In this document: piece after piece, positions 17,165-26,675 of the stretch | How positions within the stretch are numbered: the first letter of the stretch is position 1 | Layout: each line of letters begins with the position of its first letter | DNA from: Planctomycetaceae bacterium | GTDB taxonomy: Bacteria; Planctomycetota; Planctomycetia; Planctomycetales; Planctomycetaceae | Direction of reading: 5' to 3' | Assembly (NCBI GenBank): GCA_029243145.1 | Contig: JAQWSQ010000201.1 | Coordinates: 41,653-105,652, forward strand | Length of the DNA: 64,000 nucleotides | Made by a program: the position numbers and the translations under genes | The notes under the pieces: model-generated | What the model saw: only the letters and a program-made list of their open reading frames with translations | Database searches by the model: none | What the model was told of the DNA's origin: nothing

Positions 17165-18684
17165 ATGCGGCCGTTACTATAAACGGGTTGGGTGAGGCTC
17201 CAGGTTTTCCCGGCCTCTCCGAGATCATTGATGGAAAGCAAGGCGGCTTCATTGAAATCCTCTGCGTGGATGTCGATGACATAGGTCGTGCCGAGCATTG
17301 TGGTCACGTACAACTTGTCGCCGACACAAATGGGTGTCGCTGCGGAAACGTGTCCCCAACCGGTTCCCTTGGATCGTTTATCGACGATGCCGACATCGAC
17401 ACCGCGTGAGTTTTGCGTGTCATTGACAATGGCTTTGTCCCACAAAAGTTGATCTGGTTGATTGTGTTCCCGGACCACTTGCAAAGGGACTTCGAGATAC
17501 TCGACGCGGCCTGTTTTCACATGGATACGACCGAGATAATGTGATTCATGCGTCATGAAGTAATGGTGATCGCCGACAAGTAAATTGGCCATGTTGGTTG
17601 TCGGCGTGTCGTTGGGTCTGCGGTTGATTTTCAGTTCGGCATTTTCATGACTCTGCCAACGATTTTGTGACCGATTAAAATCATACCGGGTGATGTTCTG
17701 GTCCAGAGGTTGATTGGCGATGAGCTTTCCGGTGTTGGTATCGACCACGAGATGATTGGGACCCTCAAACCAACAACAGACTTTTTCGTTCCAGGTGGCC
17801 GTGTAGTGGGAACTTCCCTTCGAGATTTCATAAGTCCACAGTGTTTTGCCGGGCGTTTTTTCGGAAAGGCTCGTCAGGCCAAAGCCGTACGGCTTCTCGG
17901 GGGGAGCATGTCCGCCCCCTCGACCGTGCAAGATGGCGAGCTCTCCATTGGCCAGATGACCGATAGAGGGAGTGTTATGCACTGCGGTCCCCGCTTCGGC
18001 CACCCACTTTAGTTTGCCCGTCAACTTGTCGTAAGCATGCAAGTACATCCAATACTGTTTGGGATCAACTCCAGGAGGAAGCGGCTTGTGCATTCCGACA
18101 TCGGCTCCCTGTTTGTTGAGCACTTCGACAAACAACAAGGTGTCGCCATACAAAATTGGTTCAAACTGACGTGAGTGATGACGGGTACGCGGTTGCCAGG
18201 CGCGTGTCCATATTTTCTGGCCGCTGTGATCCCAGCAACCCATAAACCCACTGGCATTAAAGAACCAGACATGCGTGTCATCCGTCACGGGGGAAGGAGA
18301 GGTGGAATCGCTGAAAATCCCGGCATACTTCAGTGGTCGCACACCGGGCAATTCAACCTGCCACAAGATATCGCCGTTGTTTGCATCGAGACAGAAACCA
18401 ATCGCATCGGAGCCCATCGGAGTTTTGGTCGAATCTTCTGGCCAAGGCGTGTTGGTCGTCGTAAAGAGCTTATCGTTCCAGACAACAGTGCAGCTTTGCC
18501 CGCTTTCGGGAAGCGGAGTTCTCCAGAGGACATTCTGATTTCTCGCGACGCTCCATTGAGTTGGTGAGTCACCTGCTACCTGATAATTTCCGTGGGGACC
18601 AGCCGCTTGATACCAATGGGGCGTTTCGGCGAAAACCTGGCGACCTATCATGACTCCGAGTAAGCAGGTAAGAAGAAATCGCAT
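17116..18684 (-). CDS. Secreted PQQ-like beta-propeller protein
   Basis: The 522-residue protein has a signal peptide (MRFLLTCLLGVMIGRQVFA). Repeated propeller-blade signatures follow, such as GFCLDANNGDILWQVELPG, YDKLTGKLKWVAEAG and LVVDTNTGKLIANQPL, the Trp-docking pattern of PQQ-type propellers. Members in planctomycetes are periplasmic or exported and are usually not confirmed quinoproteins; no PQQ-binding active site was identified. The last residues (CLGASR) and the stop codon lie at 17116-17127, and the stop overlaps the HRD codons of the truncated kinase on the other strand. The natural C-terminus may therefore have been replaced by two or three residues at a rearrangement junction. 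Confidence 0.85.
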   Translation of the reverse strand: MRFLLTCLLGVMIGRQVFAETPHWYQAAGPHGNYQVAGDSPTQWSVARNQNVLWRTPLPESGQSCTVVWNDKLFTTTNTPWPEDSTKTPMGSDAIGFCLDANNGDILWQVELPGVRPLKYAGIFSDSTSPSPVTDDTHVWFFNASGFMGCWDHSGQKIWTRAWQPRTRHHSRQFEPILYGDTLLFVEVLNKQGADVGMHKPLPPGVDPKQYWMYLHAYDKLTGKLKWVAEAGTAVHNTPSIGHLANGELAILHGRGGGHAPPEKPYGFGLTSLSEKTPGKTLWTYEISKGSSHYTATWNEKVCCWFEGPNHLVVDTNTGKLIANQPLDQNITRYDFNRSQNRWQSHENAELKINRRPNDTPTTNMANLLVGDHHYFMTHESHYLGRIHVKTGRVEYLEVPLQVVREHNQPDQLLWDKAIVNDTQNSRGVDVGIVDKRSKGTGWGHVSAATPICVGDKLYVTTMLGTTYVIDIHAEDFNEAALLSINDLGEAGKTWSLTQPVYSNGRIYTRTMKEVLCLGASR

Positions 18685-19141
18685 TTGAGTCCGTCCTCAT
18701 TACTTGATGCAGAGATGATCTTTCTGAGAGTCTCTGCCATTTGTTGTTCCCGATCTCAACAGTATATGACAGAAATCGAGTCATGTTGAAACTTCGTTTC
18801 ATCAGAGTGTTTCATCTCGTCAGGCAGTTTGCAATGTGAGGGAGATTTGTTGCAAACCTGCCCACATCAGCAGAGATATGGGAGTAAATCCTGATGGCTG
18901 ACCGATTTGCTCCGTGAAAAGCCGATTTTTACGGGCTTTTATGGCGATTTCTGCGAAGCAATCCCTCTTTTCAAAGGTGTGAAAATTTCCTACAAATCGT
19001 GCAGAGACTCGACTAATTCCTCGTGCAGATCAGTTCATTATTGGTTGGGTGTCCTGGGGACGCGACATCAAACCACGAGAGTTTTGCATCCTCACTTTTC
19101 TGTTTTTCAATTGCCAACAGACAGACCGGCTTTTCTCGACA
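18685..19141. other. Intergenic region between the PQQ-propeller and glycosyltransferase genes
   Basis: About 450 bases hold the upstream regions of two divergent genes. A GTG at 19049 could extend the glycosyltransferase by 31 residues, but that extension looks non-coding. No repeat, RNA gene or terminator was recognised. Confidence 0.4.
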
Positions 19142-20092
19142 ATGAAGAATTCTCATTATCTGGAACAACTCAACAAAGGAGTGGAAAAAGCGCGCACCCA
19201 ATCCGTCGTGATCTGTGGACTCGTTCGAGATCTTGAAAAGATCTTGCCACTGACTTTATGGCGCATGCAAAAAATGGGAGAGATGTTCGCCGATTACCAA
19301 ATTGTCATCTACGAAAATGATTCCCAAGATCGTTCGCTTGAAATTTTGCAGGACTGCGCCGAACAAAATTCAAAAATACATATTCTCTCCGATCGCTTGG
19401 GAGATCCTGTGAACCCACCGATTCGTTGTATGAATCGGGTTGAGAGAATGGCGAATTACCGCAATCGATATCGAGAGTATCTGGTCGATCATTTTTCACA
19501 CTATGATCTTGCCGTCGTTGTCGATATGGATCTTCCTGGTGGATGGGATTTGAATGGCATTTCTCATTCACTCAGTCACAATGACTGGGACTTTATCGGC
19601 TCATATGGCCTCGTCAGAAAAAACTATCTGAATCGACAAAAGAGTTTACAATACGATGCTTGGGCTTATCGAGAGTTTGGAAACTACGATGCGATGACAA
19701 CCAAGCAAGTGAATCATCTTCATTGGTCACAAACTGCGGGGCTGATTTCCGTCTATTCCTGTTTTGGAGGAATGGGACTCTATCGCATGGAAGCACTTGT
19801 CGAATGTGAATACCAGGGAGGAGACTGCGAGCACGTTTCTTTGCATCGGCAGATGCGAGAAAAAGGGATGGATCGATTATTTCTCAATCCACGCCAGGTC
19901 ACCGATTATGGAGAGCATGACTCTAGGGTGTGCCGATGGTTGCGGGCTCTTCGAGTCTTTAAGGTGATCAGCGATTCTCCTTCTGAGCCTTTTTTCGAGA
20001 CGATCTCTGAATCTTTAATGCGAGAGATTGCCCCAAATCCATTCGACCTCGCATCTGATGTGAAAATATCCAAACAGATGCGAGCCCCATAA
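19142..20092 (+). CDS. Glycosyltransferase-like protein
   Basis: The 316-residue product lacks a signal peptide. It has a GT-A-like pattern: SVVICGLVRDLEKILP at the start of the nucleotide-sugar fold, DYQIVIYENDSQDRSLEIL, then LAVVVDMDLPGGWD with a DxD-type metal motif, and later SCFGGMGLYRMEAL, seen in acceptor loops. This resembles family 2-like or fungal mannosyltransferase (Anp1-like) enzymes. It likely adds sugar to a surface glycan in the cytoplasm, but donor and acceptor are unknown. The ATG at 19142 has no strong ribosome-binding site; a GTG at 19049 is an alternative. It stands alone, with different neighbours on each side. Confidence 0.7.
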   Translation: MKNSHYLEQLNKGVEKARTQSVVICGLVRDLEKILPLTLWRMQKMGEMFADYQIVIYENDSQDRSLEILQDCAEQNSKIHILSDRLGDPVNPPIRCMNRVERMANYRNRYREYLVDHFSHYDLAVVVDMDLPGGWDLNGISHSLSHNDWDFIGSYGLVRKNYLNRQKSLQYDAWAYREFGNYDAMTTKQVNHLHWSQTAGLISVYSCFGGMGLYRMEALVECEYQGGDCEHVSLHRQMREKGMDRLFLNPRQVTDYGEHDSRVCRWLRALRVFKVISDSPSEPFFETISESLMREIAPNPFDLASDVKISKQMRAP

Positions 20093-20254
20093 TTTCCGTC
20101 GAAGAGTCTACTTTATCGGTCCATTCAATCAAGGCCGTGATTCCTTCAAGAAACGCTTCTTGGAACTTGTCCGTCATTGTGTCTCGCTGGCGTGGAAGGC
20201 TCATGCGGCTTATAGTCAAACGACTTCGTTTTCTCTCAGTCAAGATATCACCGC

Positions 20255-21424
20255 ATGCCCGAAACCAACTTCGATTTTGATCAACTTCCCGAACGCAGAG
20301 GAACCGGAGCGATTAAATGGGATCGTTTCCCGGATTACACACCCTTTTGGGTCGCCGACATGGACTTTGCGTCGCCCGACTGTGTTGTCGAGGCAATGCG
20401 TCGTCGTGTTGACCATGGCGTCTTTGGTTATGCGCAAGCTCATGCTGGATTGATCGAAGCGGTGTTGGGTTATCTGCAAGAGATGCATCATGTCCAAGTT
20501 GATGAGAAAGATGTGGTTCACCTGCCCGGTATGGTGTTAGCATTATCTCTCGCTTGTCGCGCGTTGGCCAAGCCCGGCGATCAAGTGATGATCAATTCGC
20601 CCGTTTATTATCCATTTTTCAATGTCGCCAGAGATGCTGACGCAGAATTAATCGATGTCCCCTTCACTCGTGATGAAACGACTTGGAGATTTGATTGGGA
20701 CGCAATGGAATCAGCCGTCACTTCACGGACTCGTATTCTGATTCTCTGCAATCCTCAAAATCCACTCGGTCGAGTTTTCAAGGAAGAAGAAATTCGAATG
20801 CTCGCTGAATTTTGTGAGCGGCACGATCTCGTATTACTTTCAGACGAAATCCATTGTGATTTGATCCTCGATTCTGAAACCTCGCATTATAGCGCGTTGC
20901 GTCTTCCCGAATCATTTCAGGATCGTTTGATTACTTTGATGGCCCCCAGCAAAACTTATAACATTGCCGGGCTCGGTTACTCGTTTGCCGTGATCAGAAA
21001 CCCTGAATTGCGTCGAAAGTTCAATGATGCACGCGGCTGCACGGTTTCCGAAGTCAACGCACTCTCGATGTATGCCGCCGAAGCCGCTTACAAATCGGGT
21101 GAGCCCTGGCGTCGCGACCTGATCGACTATCTACGCGGGAATCGAGACTTGCTGGCGGATTTTATTGATCAGGAGATGCCGGTCTTAAAAATTCAGGAGC
21201 ATGCTGCCACCTATCTGTATTGGATCGATTGTGCCGCACTCGAAGTTTCCCACCCGGTTCAATTTTTTGCGAAAGAAGCGGGAGTATTTTTGACCGATGG
21301 CACTCCGTTCGGTAGCAGTCAGCACGTGCGATTCAATTTTGGTTGTCCACGCGAACACATGCTCAAAGGACTGCAAGCCATGAAAGAGGCGATTGATCGA
21401 AAAAATGCCGCCAAACAGACGTAA
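20255..21424 (+). CDS. MalY/PatB family aminotransferase, probable cystathionine beta-lyase
   Basis: This 389-residue fold-type I PLP enzyme probably cleaves the C-S bond of cystathionine or related thioethers to pyruvate, ammonia and a thiol. N-terminal FDQLPERRGTGAIKWDRF and TPFWVADMDFASP are typical of MalY/PatB. LILCNPQNPLGRVF holds the PLP-interacting Asn, LLSDEIHCDLIL holds the Asp that contacts the pyridine nitrogen, and MAPSKTYNIAGLGYS holds the Schiff-base Lys (about residue 232). A cytoplasmic role in methionine or cysteine metabolism is likely. The gene stands alone. Confidence 0.92.
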   Translation: MPETNFDFDQLPERRGTGAIKWDRFPDYTPFWVADMDFASPDCVVEAMRRRVDHGVFGYAQAHAGLIEAVLGYLQEMHHVQVDEKDVVHLPGMVLALSLACRALAKPGDQVMINSPVYYPFFNVARDADAELIDVPFTRDETTWRFDWDAMESAVTSRTRILILCNPQNPLGRVFKEEEIRMLAEFCERHDLVLLSDEIHCDLILDSETSHYSALRLPESFQDRLITLMAPSKTYNIAGLGYSFAVIRNPELRRKFNDARGCTVSEVNALSMYAAEAAYKSGEPWRRDLIDYLRGNRDLLADFIDQEMPVLKIQEHAATYLYWIDCAALEVSHPVQFFAKEAGVFLTDGTPFGSSQHVRFNFGCPREHMLKGLQAMKEAIDRKNAAKQT

Positions 21425-21587
21425 AAGGTTGACCGTTCAAGCCGCCTGAATGTCTCTGCGTCCATCATTTCGACATCGAGAACCAGCAAAATTCCAGAAC
21501 TTTGTTGCAGCACGCGGCCAGTCGTGCATCATGGAATGATTGTGATTCTGTTTTTTTCATTCTGTGCTTACGGATCAGGGTTCCCGC

Positions 21588-22964
21588 ATGAATTTCACTT
21601 CAAAAGTCGCCCGTCGTTCTTTTCTGAAAATGACCGCATTCAGTTTGGGTTGCGGTTCTTTGACGAATGCTTTTCAGCAACTTTCTGCCGAGTCTAAATT
21701 CGACTCTCAAGCACTCTCTTACGGCCCTCTTTCTGCCGTCGAAGATCAGACGACTGGTTTGCCATTACTTGAACTTCCCGAAGGGTTCCGTTATTCCACA
21801 TTTTGCTGGTCGAGAGACGAGATGAGCGACGGGACGATCACGCCGGGCGCGCATGATGGAATGGGTGTGATTCAAGAGGATTGTGGCATCTTGACGTTAT
21901 GTCGAAATCACGAACTTTCAGGATCAACCACCGCATTCGGTCCTTCAGCGATTCAGTATGATCAGACAATGGGTGGCGGATGCTCTATGCTTCAGTTCGA
22001 TGCTGGTCAAGGAGTCTGGTTAAACGCACGACCCGCGCTCTCGGGAACGGTTCGCAATTGCGCGGGTGGGCCAACGCCTTGGAACAGTTGGCTCTCTTGT
22101 GAAGAGACGGTTGATGGGCCGGTTGACGAAAGTGATTCCGACGAATTGACGCACGGTTGGATTTTCGAAGTTCCCGCAGAAGGCGTCGCCAACGCATTGC
22201 CACTTAAAGATATGGGCCGATTCGTCCACGAAGCGATTGCCGTCGATCCAGATACGGGAATTGTTTATGAAACGGAAGATCGCGGGACTGCGGGCTTATA
22301 TCGATTTCTCCCCAACACTTCTGGGAAATTGACAGACGGTGGAGAGTTGCAAATGCTCCAGGTCAAGGGGCAATTGGACCTGCGAAAAAGTGATTTGGTT
22401 GGGGTGAAACACGATTGCCAATGGGTCACGATCGAGGATCCGCATCGGGCACATGCTGATTCCGAGAAACAAGATCAGCTCGGTTGTTACACACAAGGAA
22501 AAGCAAAAGGCGCAACGACATTCGCAAGATTGGAAGGTTGTTGGTACGGAAACGGCTTAATCTATTTTGATTCCACGAGCGGCGGACCTAAGAGTGCCGG
22601 TCAAATCTGGCAGTACAATCCCAAAGAAGAACAGTTGATGTTATTGTTCGCATCGCCTTCCAACAAAGTTCTCGACCAACCCGACAATCTGGCCGTTAGC
22701 CCACGAGGAGGAATTGTGTTGTGCGAAGACGGTCGAGAAACGCCTCAGCGTCTCCATGGCCTCACACCCGATGGAAAGCTCTTCACATTCGCAAGAAACA
22801 ATGTGCAGTTGCAGGGTGAACGAAATGGTTTTAAAGGAGATTTCCGCGGCTCGGAATGGGCCGGCTCGACATTCAGCCCGGACGGAAAATGGCTCTTCGT
22901 GAACCTGCAGACGCCCGGCATCACCTTTGCCATTACTGGCCCGTGGGGGAGCGGCCTGTTGTAA
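21588..22964 (+). CDS. PhoX family (DUF839) phosphatase-like protein
   Basis: From ATG 21588 the N-terminus has RRSF at residues 9-12, a twin-arginine leader, as expected for exported PhoX proteins. The 458-residue body has PhoX features: DGMGVIQEDCGILTLCRNHE, CAGGPTPWNSWLSCEE with the conserved Cys and Glu, YETEDRGTAGLYRFLP and FSPDGKWLFVNLQTPG. PhoX enzymes are Ca/Fe-dependent alkaline phosphatases, although many DUF839 members are uncharacterised and this could have another substrate. A GTG at 21564 is a less likely start. The sulfatase gene follows 60 bp downstream on the same strand, suggesting joint expression. Confidence 0.88.
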   Translation: MNFTSKVARRSFLKMTAFSLGCGSLTNAFQQLSAESKFDSQALSYGPLSAVEDQTTGLPLLELPEGFRYSTFCWSRDEMSDGTITPGAHDGMGVIQEDCGILTLCRNHELSGSTTAFGPSAIQYDQTMGGGCSMLQFDAGQGVWLNARPALSGTVRNCAGGPTPWNSWLSCEETVDGPVDESDSDELTHGWIFEVPAEGVANALPLKDMGRFVHEAIAVDPDTGIVYETEDRGTAGLYRFLPNTSGKLTDGGELQMLQVKGQLDLRKSDLVGVKHDCQWVTIEDPHRAHADSEKQDQLGCYTQGKAKGATTFARLEGCWYGNGLIYFDSTSGGPKSAGQIWQYNPKEEQLMLLFASPSNKVLDQPDNLAVSPRGGIVLCEDGRETPQRLHGLTPDGKLFTFARNNVQLQGERNGFKGDFRGSEWAGSTFSPDGKWLFVNLQTPGITFAITGPWGSGLL

Positions 22965-23024
22965 AATCTTATCGTGAAAAGACTGATTAACAACAAGCCA
23001 GAGAAATCGGGCAAGAAGACTATT

Positions 23025-24506
23025 ATGAATCACACACGCGGTTTACTTCACGGTCAATTCGTCTTCGTTCTCGCAATATTCTGGCTTACGTTTTCTACGA
23101 CCTTCTGCCACGCTGCACCCAATGTTCTGTTCATTGTGGCTGATGACTTGAACTGCGCAATCGGACCCTATGGCGACTCCGTGGCTCACACTCCAAACTT
23201 GGATCGATTGGCCGCGCGAGGTATCACGTTTGAACGAGCTTACTGTCAGCAGGCGGTCTGCAACCCCTCGCGTTCCTCATTTCTAACCGGACTTCGCATC
23301 GACACAGTCGGTGTTGATGACCTCCGCAAATATTTTCGCGATACCGCCAAAAATGGCCAGGCTCTGGTGACTCTTCCCGAGCACTTCAAAAATCATGGCT
23401 ACTTCTGTCAGAACATTGGCAAGATGTTTCACAATATGGGTGAGACACAAGATCGACGTTCATGGTCGATTGATGAAGTGTTATTCAAAGGGACGCATGC
23501 AGCCGATACGGTCTACGGCAATCAATTAAAGTCTGGCGAAACATCTCCTTACAAAGCACCCGTCACCGAAGCCCACGATGTTTCTGATGTCGTTTATCGG
23601 GACGGGCAAATTGCCAATTTGGCCGCGACCATGTTGCACGATTACGCGGGGAGCGAACAGCCATTCTTTCTGGCGGTCGGTTTTTGGCGTCCACATCTCC
23701 CTTTTGTTGCCCCGAAAAAATATTGGGACCAATACGACCCAAGTTTGATTCCGCTGCCAAATCCATCAACAGCACCTCAAAATGTTTCCGAGATTGCCAT
23801 GCACTCCTCTCGTGAGATCAAAGGCTACGGGCTGACGCCCAAAGATCGTCCTTTTACGGAACAAGAAATCCGTCACTATCGACACGGCTATTATGCGGCG
23901 ATTAGTTTCATGGACGCTCAGATTGGTGAAATTCTTGAGGCATTAGAAAAGAGCGGACAAGCGGATAACACCATCGTGGCATTCACGTCGGATCATGGAT
24001 TTCATATCGGCGAACATACATTATGGGGAAAAACATCCAACTTTGAACTCGATGCGCGAGTTCCGCTAATTATTGCCGACCCACGACAGAAAAAACATCA
24101 CGGGCAATCAACAAAAGCACTCGCAGAACTGATCGATCTCTACCCCACGTTGGCAGAGTTGGCCGCAATTGATCAAGACCTCTCTCCACGATTAGAAGGA
24201 GTCAGTTTGGCGAAGATTGTGACTGATTCTTCGTTGTCGGTCAAAGACTTCGCGCTCACTCAGCATCAGCAACCGTTTTACGGTTCTGCGAAAAACTGGC
24301 AAGCGATGGGATATTCGTTAAGGACAGATCGTTGGAGATACACGGAATGGCGGTCGCTGAAAGATCCGCAGGTCATGGCGCGCGAATTATACGATCACGA
24401 CAATGATCCGCTGGAAACACGCAATGTGGCCCATAAAGTCCACAATACCGAAGTCATTTTTCAATTGGCCGATCAACTTCAGAAAGTGATCGATGATCAA
24501 AAATGA
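23025..24506 (+). CDS. Secreted sulfatase, iduronate-2-sulfatase-like
   Basis: The 493-residue protein starts at ATG 23025 with a signal peptide ending FCHAAP; a GTG at 22974 is an alternative. LFIVADDLN gives the first metal ligands. CNPSRSSFLTGLR carries the CxPSR formylglycine motif (Cys79). TSDHGFHIGEHTLWGKT gives the distal ligands, and ELYDHDNDPLETRNVAHK is the common sulfatase C-terminal element. It is most like choline- or iduronate-2-sulfatase relatives and resembles the sulfatase at 1289-2680. It follows the PhoX gene closely, linking phosphate and sulfate ester hydrolysis. Confidence 0.93.
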   Translation: MNHTRGLLHGQFVFVLAIFWLTFSTTFCHAAPNVLFIVADDLNCAIGPYGDSVAHTPNLDRLAARGITFERAYCQQAVCNPSRSSFLTGLRIDTVGVDDLRKYFRDTAKNGQALVTLPEHFKNHGYFCQNIGKMFHNMGETQDRRSWSIDEVLFKGTHAADTVYGNQLKSGETSPYKAPVTEAHDVSDVVYRDGQIANLAATMLHDYAGSEQPFFLAVGFWRPHLPFVAPKKYWDQYDPSLIPLPNPSTAPQNVSEIAMHSSREIKGYGLTPKDRPFTEQEIRHYRHGYYAAISFMDAQIGEILEALEKSGQADNTIVAFTSDHGFHIGEHTLWGKTSNFELDARVPLIIADPRQKKHHGQSTKALAELIDLYPTLAELAAIDQDLSPRLEGVSLAKIVTDSSLSVKDFALTQHQQPFYGSAKNWQAMGYSLRTDRWRYTEWRSLKDPQVMARELYDHDNDPLETRNVAHKVHNTEVIFQLADQLQKVIDDQK

Positions 24507-24552
24507 TCGCTCCTCTGTGATTCGATTAAGGAGTCGAGAGTGATCGGAGTCC

Positions 24553-24714
24553 TTATTGGTCACCCTCTTCAGGATCGCGCGCATCGAGGTTTTTGAACAG
24601 GCGATAGATGTCCCTCGCTCCGAATGGCACAATCACAATCGCCAGGACCAGATAACTTCCCAATCCCAGAAGTAACACTGTTTGCCAGAATGCGATCCAA
24701 CTTTGTTCGCTCAT
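24553..24714 (-). CDS. Tiny membrane protein coupled to the sodium:solute symporter gene
   Basis: The frame encodes 53 residues. MSEQSWIAFWQ is followed by one hydrophobic helix (TVLLLGLGSYLVLAIVIV), then a charged cytoplasmic-looking tail (ARDIYRLFKNL...EEGDQ). Its ATG overlaps the symporter stop codon as ATGA (24711-24714), a sign of translational coupling. Several symporter families have small membrane partners, such as the DUF485 (YjcH) and DUF4212 types, so this is probably an accessory subunit. No specific family was recognised. The gene sits 46 bp from the convergent sulfatase stop. Confidence 0.75.
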   Translation of the reverse strand: MSEQSWIAFWQTVLLLGLGSYLVLAIVIVPFGARDIYRLFKNLDARDPEEGDQ

Positions 24715-26273
24715 GATGCCGACTCCTTCTCAGGTGCAGTAGTTGAATCGGGGAAGACCAACGAACCCGCGACAAACAACAAAATACACAATCCATAGAC
24801 GGCCAACGCGACCGATTCGGCCGAGATCATTGCGGCGATCGACTCACCAACAATGCTCTGCAAAGATCCCACAAACAGGCCGGCAATGGCAAACAGTCCG
24901 CCGCACATTCCCCAGATCGCTCCGGTACTTGAGGCACGTTTCCAGTACATGCCGCCAATCAGCGCCGTTGCCGATCCGCTCACATAGACCGTGCCGGTCA
25001 CTCCCATGTACGTCCAAACGCTTTCCGGTAGTTCGTACCAAATCCCCCAGATCAGCAGAAACACTCCGATCAGGATCACTGTCACTCGTGTGTAGTGAAT
25101 GCTGTCGCGATCAGACAGTTTTTTAACTCCTTTGATCGGGGCAATAATGTCCTGCGAAGTGATTGAGGCCCACGCGAGCAGATAACTGTCGTGAGTGGAC
25201 ATGAACGCCGCCATCAGGCCGGCCACCAGAAGACCCAGCAAGCCGGAGGGAACGATCTTGCCGATCAATAATGGCATCGCCTGTGACGAATGACCTACCG
25301 CGACCGTGTTTCCATCGAGTCCAAAATAACGGCTCATTTCGGGATGCTGTTGCATATAGACAAATGCGGTAATTCCCCATAAGGCGGGAATCGCGAAGCG
25401 AGCAAAAAATCCGGGAGCGCCCAGAAAGAAGGTTCGTCGTGTGGTTCGCTCATCCTTTGTTGTTAATGCTCGAGTCACTTCGGGAGCCCAACAGAGCGAT
25501 GCTGCGAAGGTCAGGCAGATCATCCAGATGACGTACGTCCAACCAAATGAATCGGGATGAACGGGATTAAAAGCCGCTTCCCCCCGTTCGGCACTCCAGG
25601 TGGCCACGATGTTGCTCCAGCCGAGTCCGGGAGTCTCCAGACACATCCAGATTCCCAGGCCAAGACCCAGACTAAGAATGACAAACTGCACATAATCGGT
25701 GACCAAGACGGCGACCATTCCTCCCAAGACCGTATAGGCCAACACCATCACGATCAAGAGGCTGGTAATCAGGTTCACAATGGTCTCAGCCGACTCCCCC
25801 GAATCAACCAGCCCGGTGGCATAGGCGATGAAGGTGGCTCCCATTTTGGGGAAGAGACCCATGTTGAGAACACCCGCCAGCACGCAGATCGAGCCAGCCA
25901 ATACTCTCACCCTGCGATCGAAACGGATTTCAAAATACTCGGGGATCGTTGTCAGGCTTAATTCACGTAGCCTACTGATGACAAAGCCCGACGCGCCTAA
26001 TCCCATTGTGATAATCATGGCAACGAGCGGCACAAAAAGGTAAGCGAAGCCTCGATTGAAACCGTCCATCGAGGCATACATCAGAGTGACGAGTCCGAGA
26101 CCGGTTCCGATAAAGCTGGCGATGCTGAGAGCCGTCCCCGCCTGTCGTCCGCCAACCAGATAATCGCTCGCGCTGTGGACATGACGATTGACGTAGATCC
26201 CGAACGTCGCTGTCCCCAGAAGGTAGAAGACTACGATCAGCCAGTCCCAGCCGGTAAAATTTGTTTCAAGCAT
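24711..26273 (-). CDS. Sodium:solute symporter family transporter
   Basis: This 520-residue SSS-family protein uses the sodium gradient to import a solute. About 13 hydrophobic helices are visible. The N-terminal YLVGGRQAGTALSIASFIGTGLG and TIPEYFEIRFDRRVRVLAG are typical SSS segments around helix 1 and the start of helix 4. VLGGMVAVLVTDYVQFVIL carries the conserved region around helix 6. The substrate cannot be deduced. The small membrane protein gene downstream overlaps by four bases, so the two are expected to be translated together. Confidence 0.93.
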   Translation of the reverse strand: MLETNFTGWDWLIVVFYLLGTATFGIYVNRHVHSASDYLVGGRQAGTALSIASFIGTGLGLVTLMYASMDGFNRGFAYLFVPLVAMIITMGLGASGFVISRLRELSLTTIPEYFEIRFDRRVRVLAGSICVLAGVLNMGLFPKMGATFIAYATGLVDSGESAETIVNLITSLLIVMVLAYTVLGGMVAVLVTDYVQFVILSLGLGLGIWMCLETPGLGWSNIVATWSAERGEAAFNPVHPDSFGWTYVIWMICLTFAASLCWAPEVTRALTTKDERTTRRTFFLGAPGFFARFAIPALWGITAFVYMQQHPEMSRYFGLDGNTVAVGHSSQAMPLLIGKIVPSGLLGLLVAGLMAAFMSTHDSYLLAWASITSQDIIAPIKGVKKLSDRDSIHYTRVTVILIGVFLLIWGIWYELPESVWTYMGVTGTVYVSGSATALIGGMYWKRASSTGAIWGMCGGLFAIAGLFVGSLQSIVGESIAAMISAESVALAVYGLCILLFVAGSLVFPDSTTAPEKESAS

Positions 26274-26399
26274 GCGTGACTCAATGAGTGAGTGACATCA
26301 ACCTCACGAGAAGTGACTCGATTGAAACACCGCACGCCGTGGAGTGCCAGCAGAAACTGAGGAATCCAGTGGAGAGATTCGTTATTACGAATAGGAATG

Positions 26400-26648
26400 C
26401 TAACTCGGATTCTCGAAATCGTAATCTGTTCTCACTAAACCCGCTTCCTGTAGCCACAATAAAGTACGATAGACTGCAGATCGTGAAATGTGCTTGTTCT
26501 GAGAAATGATTTGCTCATAGAGTTTGTTTGGAGTGATAGGTCCTTGGGCCTGAAATGCAAACTCGGCAACTAATCGACGTTCGCGCGTGAGTCGTCGATT
26601 TTGTTTGGAAAGTGCTCTCTCAAATTGTTGGAGGCGAGAGTGTGTCAT
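26400..26648 (-). CDS. Stand-alone Fur-type winged-helix DNA-binding domain
   Basis: The 82-residue product reads like the N-terminal domain of Fur-family regulators: RRLTRERRLVAEFAFQAQ, then ITPNKLYEQII, then the recognition helix region HISRSAVYRTLLWLQEAGLV. It stops soon after, at FENPS. The Fur dimerisation domain with its His/Cys metal ligands is absent, and no matching C-terminal fragment follows in any frame. It could be a functional short regulator or a truncated Fur. It starts 28 bp after the pyruvate kinase stop on the same strand, so both may be one transcript. Confidence 0.7.
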   Translation of the reverse strand: MTHSRLQQFERALSKQNRRLTRERRLVAEFAFQAQGPITPNKLYEQIISQNKHISRSAVYRTLLWLQEAGLVRTDYDFENPS

Positions 26649-26675
26649 GAGTTTCCAAGATATGAGTGCGATTCC

